From positions 1 to 35,606 of the forward strand of contig JALHPN010000081.1 of the NCBI GenBank assembly GCA_022842465.1: a stretch of 35,606 nt of DNA, written 5' to 3'. Source of the DNA: Polyangiaceae bacterium (GTDB taxonomy: Bacteria; Myxococcota_A; Polyangia; Polyangiales; Polyangiaceae). Position 1 is the first letter of the stretch. The number at the start of each line of letters is the position of its first letter. Shown in pieces: positions 16,179 through 21,736 of the stretch. The notes below the pieces were generated by a model that searched no databases, was not told where the DNA came from, and was given only the letters and a program-made list of their open reading frames with translations. The translations under genes and the position numbers were made by a program.

Positions 16179-16931
16179 CTACCCGACGTCCGGATCGAGC
16201 CCGAAGGTGCGCCGCATGGCTCGGCTCGCTTCGGTGCGCTCCCCTCGCTCGTCCCGCATGACGACCTCGGAGTGGTCGAGCGCGCCGCGGGAGGTGCGGG
16301 CGCACGTCCAGACGGAGAAGAGGGTCTGTCGCCCCGCCCTCGGAACGATGTCCACGCGCCGTACGGGCACGAGCTGGGCGGCAGCCGCGCCGCGGACGAC
16401 GCGCTCGGGATGCCGGCCGTCGGCGCACACGACGACGACACCCTCCGTCGAGACGACGCGTGCGGCGGCGGCGAGGTAGTCCTCGACGCCCCCGCGGAGC
16501 TCGATGCGAGCCGCCGCGCGCTGCGGATCGGGCGAGGGCGACGCGGTGCCGAGGGGGAGGTACGGCGGGGTGCCGGTCACGAGGGCGCACGCGCCGTGCG
16601 GCCACGCGCGCGTCACGTCGCGGAGGTCACCGTGAAGCAGCGTCACGCGGCCGCCGAGCGCGTTCTCGTGCACGTTCCGCCGCGCGAGCTCGACGCTGAC
16701 GTCCTGCGCCTCGATCCCGTAGCCGCGCGCGGTGGGCCGTCGCCACGCCACCATCAGGAGGACGGACCCGACGCCGCACCCGAGATCGAGGAAGGTCTCC
16801 GCGTCGGGCGCAGCGCGCACGGCCTCCCAGGCCGTCGCGAGATCGTCGACCGAGAAGCGGTGGCCACGCCGCCGCTGGATCAAGCGAAAGGACGCGGTGA
16901 GCGCGTCGCTCGTGAGCTCGTCGGCGGTCAT
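16179..16931 (-). CDS. TrmN6-like class I SAM-dependent methyltransferase with TPPY motif
   Basis: 250 aa. The opening with RRRGHRFSVDDLATAW, the SAM-binding FLDLGCGVGS (residues 47-56) and YGIEAQDVSVELARRNVHEN, with GDLRD, all match the tRNA1(Val) adenine-37 N6-methyltransferase (TrmN6/YfiC) family. The catalytic motif, usually NPPY, reads T121-P-P-Y124 here (VTGTPPYLPLG). NPPY enzymes flip and methylate the exocyclic amine of adenine, and the Asn is a key contact, so activity or substrate may differ. The C-terminal part with RRVDIVPRAGRQTLFSVW still follows the family. A TAGAGT hexamer lies 12 nt upstream of the start. Confidence 0.8.
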   Translation of the reverse strand: MTADELTSDALTASFRLIQRRRGHRFSVDDLATAWEAVRAAPDAETFLDLGCGVGSVLLMVAWRRPTARGYGIEAQDVSVELARRNVHENALGGRVTLLHGDLRDVTRAWPHGACALVTGTPPYLPLGTASPSPDPQRAAARIELRGGVEDYLAAAARVVSTEGVVVVCADGRHPERVVRGAAAAQLVPVRRVDIVPRAGRQTLFSVWTCARTSRGALDHSEVVMRDERGERTEASRAMRRTFGLDPDVG

Positions 16932-16943
16932 CGCGGTGGGGCC

Positions 16944-16949
16944 ACTCTA
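16944..16949 (-). promoter_or_regulatory. Possible -10 hexamer TAGAGT (minus strand)
   Basis: Reading on the minus strand, TAGAGT lies 12 nt before the ATG of the TrmN6-like gene. It fits TAnnnT; no -35 consensus was seen. Confidence 0.3.
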
Positions 16950-17046
16950 GCGGATGTCGACGCACTGCGGCCCCGAGGTGGTCCGCCGCGCCCTCGGGTG
17001 CGTACATCGCTCTCGCGCGGTTGCGCCCGCGTACGGCCCCCCCGTC

Positions 17047-17092
17047 GCGGCGGTCGCCGTCACGGATCCGTGACAGCCGACGCGACCGCCGC
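17047..17092. terminator. Large nested inverted repeat between two minus-strand transcription units
   Basis: Outer arms of 11 nt (GCGGCGGTCGC at 17047-17057 and GCGACCGCCGC at 17082-17092) are exact reverse complements. Between them lies a perfect 16-bp palindrome, GTCACGGATCCGTGAC (17059-17074). It starts 23 bp past the stop of the minus-strand gene pair at 17.1-17.7 kb. It could be their transcription terminator, though it lacks a T-tract, or an operator for the methyltransferase gene. Confidence 0.55.
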
Positions 17093-17115
17093 CCCGTCGA
17101 CGCTGGCCGGACGGC

Positions 17116-17481
17116 CTAGCTCCACTGATGCGCTGTGGCCTTCACCCCGTCGAGCTCGTGATCGAGCGCCTCCGCCGCTCGGTCCCGCTCCTCCTTCCCT
17201 CCCTCGATGTGGCGCCGGTACTCGACGTACGCCCCATCGAGGACCTTCGTGGCTGCGCTCATGGCGGTCATGCACGCGACGACCGGCGGAGACCCGTGGT
17301 ACCGATCCGCGGCGAAGCGGTTTGCCGACCCGAGGTGGTCGAGCAGCTTCGAGGCGCTGTTCTCGAGAGGCGCCGGGATCGCCTCCGGTCCCGACCACCG
17401 CGCGACGCGGACGGTCGCGTCGAGGGACTCGACGAGGGAGTTCAGCACCTTGCGGAAGGCCGTCACGCGCTGATCATTCAC
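17116..17481 (-). CDS. Small all-helical protein of unknown function
   Basis: 121 aa, GTG start whose TGA overlap with the upstream gene (GTGA) and strong Shine-Dalgarno (GGAGG, 5 nt before GTG) indicate translational coupling. The sequence is predicted mostly helical (AFRKVLNSLVESLDATVRV, SASKLLDHLGSANRFAADRY, EERDRAAEALDHELDGVKAT), soluble, without signal peptide or cysteine cluster. The helix content suggests a bundle. It forms a two-gene unit with the small basic protein upstream. No family recognised and no function proposed. Confidence 0.7.
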   Translation of the reverse strand: MNDQRVTAFRKVLNSLVESLDATVRVARWSGPEAIPAPLENSASKLLDHLGSANRFAADRYHGSPPVVACMTAMSAATKVLDGAYVEYRRHIEGGKEERDRAAEALDHELDGVKATAHQWS

Positions 17482-17666
17482 TGGTCCTCCAGGATCGGCT
17501 GGGGTCCTGGAATGATGCCTGCGATGTCCGGATCGACGCCCGGCTCACACGTGCTCCGGGCCGAGGGCTGCTCGCGCCGGAGCTTCATCTTCTCCGACTT
17601 CTCTCGCTGCTTGTCGAGCCGGGCGCGTTCTTTCTGTCGCTTCTGAAACGTCGTGTTCGATGCCAT
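17478..17666 (-). CDS. Small basic coiled protein (TFQKRQKE type)
   Basis: 62 aa. The start MASNTTFQKRQKERARLDKQ is a highly charged helix rich in Lys, Arg and Glu, followed by a Pro/Asp tail (DPDIAGIIPGPQPILED). Similar TFQKRQKE-type small proteins occur in many proteobacteria and myxobacteria as uncharacterised 50-70 aa proteins; that is my recollection, not a search result. It has the best Shine-Dalgarno in the window (AGGAGGT, 8 nt before ATG) and overlaps the next gene by 4 nt. It may interact with nucleic acid because of its charge, but nothing shows this. Confidence 0.75.
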   Translation of the reverse strand: MASNTTFQKRQKERARLDKQREKSEKMKLRREQPSARSTCEPGVDPDIAGIIPGPQPILEDQ

Positions 17667-17767
17667 GCGTGTGCACCTCCTATCGGGTCAGCTAAGGAAC
17701 CCTGGAGAATGGCGGCTCCGGGCCCGCAGTGCAAGCGCGACCCTGATCTAGGGCACCGCCGGCGCGC

Positions 17768-18097
17768 TCACGGGCGGATCTCCAGGCGCGCGATCGTGCC
17801 CCCGGACAGCGTGAAGTGGTGCGCGACCGTGATCGGGCTGCCCGGAAACCTCCCGCGGAGCAAGACCCGTACGACCGCTTCGGAGCCGGTGAGGCGGAGC
17901 TCGAGCGGCTCCACCTCGTAATCGTACGCCTCCAGCGTCTTCGTCATCCACGCGCGGATGGCGAGGACGCCGCGATGGTCTCCGCCCTCGTCGTGCACGA
18001 CCGCTTCCTCGGAGAAGGCAGAGCTCATCGAATCCACGTCGTGGGCGTTCGTCGCGGCGAAGAAGTCCGCGAGCAGCGGCGGGAGCTTGGCAGTCAT
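17768..18097 (-). CDS. SnoaL-like/NTF2-fold family protein
   Basis: 109 aa from ATG 18097 (MTAKLPPLLADFFAATNAHD). AGGAGG lies about 13 nt upstream; an ATG at 18142 would give a 124-aa form. The features FFAATNAHDVDSMSSAFSEE, then VVHDEGGDHRGVLAIRAWM and a final strand pair (VRVLLRGRFPGSPITVAHHF, GGTIARLEIRP) are those of the SnoaL-like cone-shaped NTF2 fold. Members range from polyketide cyclases to detoxifying or unknown proteins. It is divergent from a LysR-type regulator with a palindromic site between them, which suggests it is the regulated gene. The ligand is unknown. Confidence 0.85.
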   Translation of the reverse strand: MTAKLPPLLADFFAATNAHDVDSMSSAFSEEAVVHDEGGDHRGVLAIRAWMTKTLEAYDYEVEPLELRLTGSEAVVRVLLRGRFPGSPITVAHHFTLSGGTIARLEIRP

Positions 18098-18155
18098 CGT
18101 CGTTTCGAGCCTCCTGCCGACGAACCTACCCTCGGGCGTCATGAAGTCTATCCGC

Positions 18156-18161
18156 TATAAT
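18156..18161 (+). promoter_or_regulatory. Consensus -10 hexamer TATAAT
   Basis: A perfect TATAAT is very rare in DNA of this GC content. It lies 30 nt before the ATG of the LysR-type gene and directly abuts the palindromic site at 18162-18178. No matching -35 is found 17 nt upstream, which fits an activator- or repressor-dependent promoter. Confidence 0.55.
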
Positions 18162-18178
18162 CTTCATGCCGTATGAAG
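18162..18178. promoter_or_regulatory. Palindromic LysR-type binding site candidate
   Basis: CTTCAT (18162-18167), a 5-nt spacer, and ATGAAG (18173-18178) form a perfect inverted repeat with the T-N11-A shape of LysR boxes. A third half-site, ATGAAG, lies at 18141-18146, so three half-sites span the gap between the divergent SnoaL-like and LysR genes. Its position just after TATAAT suggests autorepression of the regulator. Confidence 0.6.
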
Positions 18179-18190
18179 TAGAACTAAGGA

Positions 18191-19102
18191 ATGCGGGACG
18201 ATCTCTCGGGCCTCCGAGCGCTCCTGACGGTCGCGCGGAAGAGGAGCTTCACGGCCGCCGCTGCCGAGCTCGGGGTCTCGCCGTCCGCGGTCAGTCAGTC
18301 CGTTCGCGCGCTGGAGGATCGCGTCGGCGTCCGCTTGGTGGCGCGGACGACGCGCAGCGTCGGGCTCACGGAGGCCGGCGCGCAGTTCGTCGAACGCGTC
18401 GGGGCGGCGCTGGACGAGATCGACGAGGCGGTCGAATCCCTCGGGTCGCTCCGTGGCCGCCCGGCCGGCCTCCTGAGACTGACGATGCTGCGCACCGGCT
18501 ACGCGGACGTCATCCGGCCGATCCTCCCGAGCTTCCTCGCCGCGTACCCCGACATCCGCGTGGACATCTCGATCGACGAAGGGCTCACGGACGTGGTGGC
18601 CGAGCGCTTCGACGCGGGGCTTCGTCTGGGCCACACCCTCGACCGCGAGATGGTCGCCGTGCGCGTGAGCCCCGATCAGCGCCTCGTCGTCGTCGGCTCA
18701 CCGGCCTACTTCGCGACGAAGGGAAAGCCGACCCATCCGCGCGATCTCCACGAGCATGCCTGCATCAACCTGCGCATGGTCACGAAGGGGACCGTGGGGC
18801 GCTGGCGCTTCGTCGAGGACGGCAAGGAGCTCGAGATCGCCGTCCACGGCCCCGTCGTCACGGACGACGGCGCCCTCCTCGTCGACGCGGCCCTCGACGG
18901 CCTCGGGATCGCGTACGTCTTCGAGAGCATGGCTCGCGCCCTCGTCGCCGAGAAGCGCCTCGTGCGCGTGCTCGACCGGTACTGCCCCGAGACCCCGGGC
19001 TACTTCCTCTATTACCCGAGCCGCGCGAACGTCGCGCCGAAGCTCAGGGCGCTGATCGATTTCCTCGCACGCCCCAACCCGCGCCGCCCCCGCGCCGAAT
19101 GA
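18191..19102 (+). CDS. LysR-type transcriptional regulator
   Basis: 303 aa. The N-terminal winged helix is typical: DLSGLRALLTVARKRSFTAA, then the recognition region ELGVSPSAVSQSVRALEDRV and GVRLVARTTRSVGLTEAGAQ. The C-terminal two-lobed effector domain has RLTMLRTGYADVIRPILPSF, VDISIDEGLTDVVAERFDAG and IRLG-like LRLGHTLDREMVAV. Length is standard. ATG at 18191 follows AAGGA almost directly. It is divergent from the SnoaL-like gene, its most likely target, with a palindrome and consensus TATAAT in between. The pattern is closest to the many AaeR/DsdC-like regulators of unknown inducers. Confidence 0.95.
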   Translation: MRDDLSGLRALLTVARKRSFTAAAAELGVSPSAVSQSVRALEDRVGVRLVARTTRSVGLTEAGAQFVERVGAALDEIDEAVESLGSLRGRPAGLLRLTMLRTGYADVIRPILPSFLAAYPDIRVDISIDEGLTDVVAERFDAGLRLGHTLDREMVAVRVSPDQRLVVVGSPAYFATKGKPTHPRDLHEHACINLRMVTKGTVGRWRFVEDGKELEIAVHGPVVTDDGALLVDAALDGLGIAYVFESMARALVAEKRLVRVLDRYCPETPGYFLYYPSRANVAPKLRALIDFLARPNPRRPRAE

Positions 19103-19108
19103 GCCGGC

Positions 19109-19936
19109 CTACGCGAGCGGGCGCCCTCGGGGTCGGGCGGGACGCCCGCTGGTGTGGTGGTCGAAGCAGTGGATCGACAATCGTATCGCCATCGCCAGAC
19201 AGCCGCTCCGGGCGCACCGTTCCGTCGTCGGCGTGCGGTCGGCCGTCGCCAGGTAGGACGCGAGCTCCGCCTCGTACATCTTCGACGCGAACAGGTCCAC
19301 GTAAGGCTCGCGCTTCCACTCCTCCACGTCGAGGGGCGGCACCTCGAAGACGTACTGGACACCGGCATCTCCGCTCTGACGGAATCGCTGGCAGCCTCGG
19401 CACTGATAGAGGCGAACGATCGTCGACTCCACGGTCGTCTCGGCGAGGCGAACGTGGGTCTTCTTCAACTCGGGGTTGTTCTTCATGAGGACGAGCTCGG
19501 TACGGAGGAACGGGTCCTTCGTCGTCGTCAGCTTCGAGCACCCGCACTGCCGGGGTGCTTTCACGTCCACGAGAAGCGGTGCCGCGTGCTCCGCGCTCAC
19601 CGTCACGACGAAGGGCATCTCCTTGTCCTCGTGGGCGAGCTCGAGACGCACCGCGGTGCCACCCGTCGTCCAGAGGGCGACGAGGCTCTCGCCGTCCTCA
19701 CGATGCTCTTGCGCCGGTCCCAGCTCGCGCTCGATCTCGGCCCTCATCTCGACGAACGTCGCTCGGTATTCACGGCGAGCTCTCACCGCGCGGCGCGCGA
19801 CGTCGTCGAAGAACGGCTCGCTCGACGCGACCTCGCGGCTCGTCGGAAGGCCCCCCTTCCTCGTCTCCCGGACGAGCTGACGGACTACTTCGACCACCCT
19901 GGGCGGCGATGCCTTCACGGCGCGAGGATACGTCAC
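19109..19936 (-). CDS. Unknown protein with zinc-ribbon-like cysteine pairs
   Basis: 275 aa, GTG start (GTGACGTATCC) after GGGAG. The N-terminal third is helical and charged (PRVVEVVRQLVRETRKGGLP, ATFVEMRAEIERELGP). The centre is beta-rich with cysteine pairs CGCSKL and YQCRGCQRF about 50 residues apart, which could bind zinc as a ribbon. The C-terminus has ERCARSGC and HCFDHH, another possible metal site. No signal peptide, so probably cytoplasmic. It is convergent with the LysR gene (6 bp between stops). No family recognised. Confidence 0.72.
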   Translation of the reverse strand: MTYPRAVKASPPRVVEVVRQLVRETRKGGLPTSREVASSEPFFDDVARRAVRARREYRATFVEMRAEIERELGPAQEHREDGESLVALWTTGGTAVRLELAHEDKEMPFVVTVSAEHAAPLLVDVKAPRQCGCSKLTTTKDPFLRTELVLMKNNPELKKTHVRLAETTVESTIVRLYQCRGCQRFRQSGDAGVQYVFEVPPLDVEEWKREPYVDLFASKMYEAELASYLATADRTPTTERCARSGCLAMAIRLSIHCFDHHTSGRPARPRGRPLA

Positions 19937-19963
19937 CGCGTCTCCCGCAGCGGCCCCGTCCGC

Positions 19964-19969
19964 TAGATT
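19964..19969 (+). promoter_or_regulatory. Likely -10 hexamer TAGATT
   Basis: TAGATT lies 5 nt before ATG 19975 and 29 nt before the alternative ATG 19999. Initiation about 7 nt downstream would start the transcript at or just inside the first ATG. Confidence 0.42.
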
Positions 19970-19974
19970 GAGGC

Positions 19975-20523
19975 ATGCTCCGCTCGCCTGCCGGCAGGAT
20001 GCTCCGCTCCTTGGTGCTCACCGTCGTGGCGTGCGGAGGATGCCGCGCGTCGCGCGTCCCGACCCTCGGAGCGACGGATCCCGTGGGGGCTAGCCCCGAG
20101 GCTGGGGCGGCTGCCGAGCCTCCGGAGAGCGACCTCGCAGCGCGGCTGGGGTCGGAGAAGGACTGGACGTCGAGCTCCGTTCGTCCCGTCGTGCTGGAGG
20201 TAGGCAGCGGCCTGCCGAGCGAGCAGGTGCGGCGCATCGTTCGGCAGAACACGGGCCGCTTCCGTCTCTGCTACGACGAGGGACTGCGCAGAGATCCCGA
20301 GCTCGCGGGGCGCGTCGACGTCGTGTTCCGCGTCGATCCGAGCGGCGTCGTGGGGCACACGCGCGACGACGGCTCGACCCTCGGCGATCCTCGTGTCGTC
20401 GCGTGCGTGCTGCGCGCGTTCAGCCCGATTCCCTTCCCCCCGCCCGAGCAGGGCGACGTCGAGGTCCGCTGCTCTCTCTCGTTCCTGCCTGGTGGCCGCA
20501 GGCTGCCGGACTCGTCGGAGTAG
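19975..20523 (+). CDS. Predicted lipoprotein with AgmX/PglI-type C-terminal domain
   Basis: 182 aa. A signal peptide with VVAC (or the nearby GGC) as lipobox is followed by an Ala/Pro/Glu linker. The C-terminal domain has LPSEQVRRIVRQNTGRFRLC, then YDEGLRRDPELAGRVDVVFR, VDPSGVV and VACVLRAFSPIPFP. These are the helix-strand-strand elements of the AgmX/PglI C-terminal domain of myxobacterial gliding and motor proteins, a TonB-C-like fold. A Cys pair (RLCYDEG...VACVL) is kept as in the family. Start at 19975; ATG 19999 gives a shorter, cleaner signal peptide. Possible roles are envelope or motility-associated complexes. Confidence 0.82.
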   Translation: MLRSPAGRMLRSLVLTVVACGGCRASRVPTLGATDPVGASPEAGAAAEPPESDLAARLGSEKDWTSSSVRPVVLEVGSGLPSEQVRRIVRQNTGRFRLCYDEGLRRDPELAGRVDVVFRVDPSGVVGHTRDDGSTLGDPRVVACVLRAFSPIPFPPPEQGDVEVRCSLSFLPGGRRLPDSSE

Positions 20524-20543
20524 CCGCTCGGCGCGACGCCCGT

Positions 20544-20711
20544 CTACGACGTCGCCCCCAGCGTGGCGAGAACCTCGTCGAGCTGCTCGAAGGTCTCGCC
20601 CATCCCGCCGCACGCCCCCGACGCCAGGGCAGCATCGCGAGCTTCCTTCGAGCGGTAGAGCTCGTGCAGCACCAGCAGCGTCCACCTCGTCTCCGTGAGC
20701 GGCGAGACGGC
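20544..20711 (-). pseudogene. Truncated C-terminus of an AHSA1/SRPBCC protein
   Basis: The frame ends with TRWTLLVLHELYRSKEARDA followed by ALASGACGGMGETFEQLDEVLA. This is the last strand and long C-terminal helix of AHSA1-type SRPBCC proteins, where T-R-x-T-L-x-V-L-Y-x-S-K-E-A-R-D-x-A-L and a final helix are standard. The N-terminal hundred or so residues are absent: upstream of the TRWT segment the frame changes character and overlaps coding-like sequence on the other strand. I read it as the remnant of a gene cut by rearrangement. A short functional protein starting at about 20780 is the alternative. Confidence 0.55.
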
Positions 20712-21375
20712 ATTCCTCCCGACCGTCACGGGCGACCTCACGGGGAGCTTCGCGGAGTATGCGAGGACGGCGAACGACAACAGGGCCGCGATCGACGCGG
20801 TCGTCGCGGCGCTCGCGAAGCACCCCTTCCGCCCCCTCTACCCGCTCTCGTTCGCCGGGGAGGAAGTGCTCGTGAACGGTGCGTGGGTCATGGCCGGTCC
20901 CGATCAGCCCGGCAAGCGGCGGAGGTCACTCACGTACGACCGCGTGCGGGTCGTCGTCACGGCGCCCGCGGACGACAGCCAGAAAGCCACCCGCTTCGAG
21001 TCCCTCGTGATCTTCGTCGCCGGCAAGGAGGTGGCGAGACGAACGGGCGCAGAGCTGCCCGACCTCCTCGGCTGCAGCGCACGCCGCATGAAGCTCGAGG
21101 GTACGTCCAGAGTCCAGGTCGCTGGCTCTCACGTACACGAACGGGCTGACCACTCACGCGTGCGACGCGAAGCGCGAGCCGCAGGTCCACCACCTCGTGC
21201 GGTGGTGATTCGAAGCGCGCCGCGTCTGGCGACAGAGCGCGTCGAACCCGCGGTCGCGGGAACCGTGGGTTCGAGTCCAGTTGCGCGGGGCGGTGCGACC
21301 GCTGGCGAACGGGCTTCTGAAGGCTCGCCGCCAAATGGCGCGACCGTCGGACGCGCGCCGGCGGACGACCGGTGA
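20695..21375 (+). CDS. Orphan coding fragment, probably decayed
   Basis: The frame starts at GTG 20695, with an in-frame stop at 20656. From there to about 21100 it has clear coding character: third codon positions are mostly G/C and the composition is normal (SFAEYARTANDNRAAIDAVV, VLVNGAWVMAGPDQPGKR, FESLVIFVAGKEVARRTGAE). After about 21100 the codon bias fades and the product becomes Arg/Ala-rich out-of-gene sequence. The start overlaps the AHSA1 remnant on the other strand. I do not recognise the protein. It looks like the interior of a gene whose ends were lost, but a real short gene is possible. Confidence 0.35.
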   Translation: MSGETAFLPTVTGDLTGSFAEYARTANDNRAAIDAVVAALAKHPFRPLYPLSFAGEEVLVNGAWVMAGPDQPGKRRRSLTYDRVRVVVTAPADDSQKATRFESLVIFVAGKEVARRTGAELPDLLGCSARRMKLEGTSRVQVAGSHVHERADHSRVRREARAAGPPPRAVVIRSAPRLATERVEPAVAGTVGSSPVARGGATAGERASEGSPPNGATVGRAPADDR

Positions 21376-21423
21376 AGGCGTTCCTCGTCGATCACGTCGA
21401 CGCGAGCCAGGGCCCCGGAACGC

Positions 21424-21453
21424 AGAAGGCCCCAGCTTGCGCCGAGGCCTTCT
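21424..21453 (-). terminator. Terminator-like hairpin 2 downstream of tRNA-fMet
   Basis: AGAAGGCC (21424-21431) and GGCCTTCT (21446-21453) pair perfectly around a 14-nt loop. No T-tract follows on either strand, so termination activity is uncertain. Confidence 0.4.
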
Positions 21454-21465
21454 TCGAGGGGGAGC

Positions 21466-21495
21466 TCGAGGGGGGAAGCGTAGCTGCCCCCTCGA
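21466..21495 (-). terminator. Terminator-like hairpin 1 directly after tRNA-fMet
   Basis: TCGAGGGGG (21466-21474) pairs with CCCCCTCGA (21487-21495), 9 bp with a 12-nt loop. It begins 6 nt past the CCA end of the tRNA on its strand, the expected place for a terminator or a processing signal. There is no T-tract. Confidence 0.5.
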
Positions 21496-21501
21496 ACATG
21501 A

Positions 21502-21578
<77 letters not shown>

Positions 21579-21626
21579 ACACGCCTGAACCCTCCGCGGC
21601 GAACCGCTTTGGTCAGGAACGGGGCG

Positions 21627-21655
21627 AACTTAGTCTCACGCCCCGCGCTGGTCAA
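21627..21655 (-). promoter_or_regulatory. Sigma70-type promoter of the tRNA-fMet gene
   Basis: On the minus strand TTGACC (21655-21650), a 17-nt spacer and TAAGTT (21632-21627) form a near-consensus promoter. Transcription would start near 21620, giving a leader of roughly 40 nt that RNase P removes at 21578. Confidence 0.75.
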
Positions 21656-21722
21656 CACCTCAATTTCGGTCGCCCGACCGCGTGGCCGCCGTCGCGCCGA
21701 CGAGGCGACCTCCAGCCTTCGC

Positions 21723-21728
21723 TATGCT
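21723..21728 (+). promoter_or_regulatory. Possible -10 hexamer TATGCT before aceK
   Basis: TATGCT lies 8 nt before GTG 21737. The identical hexamer precedes hemB (33270-33275) at 9 nt. It supports GTG 21737 as the aceK start. Confidence 0.42.
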
Positions 21729-21736
21729 CGTGCCCC

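Larger units (their letters stand above)
21100..21501. other. Low-coding stretch next to tRNA-fMet
   Basis: About 400 bases without a convincing gene: codon bias is lost on both strands. It contains a CACCAC...GTGGTG hairpin (near 21195), a lone tRNA T-loop-like string GGGTTCGAGTCC (21267-21278) without a foldable cloverleaf around it, and two strong hairpins at 21424-21495. It looks like decayed or recombined DNA beside the tRNA gene. Confidence 0.5.

Noticed and set aside
21267..21278. tRNA T-loop-like string GGGTTCGAGTCC
   Set aside because: The flanking bases do not form a 5-bp T stem, and no acceptor or anticodon arm could be folded around it, so it is not called as a tRNA.
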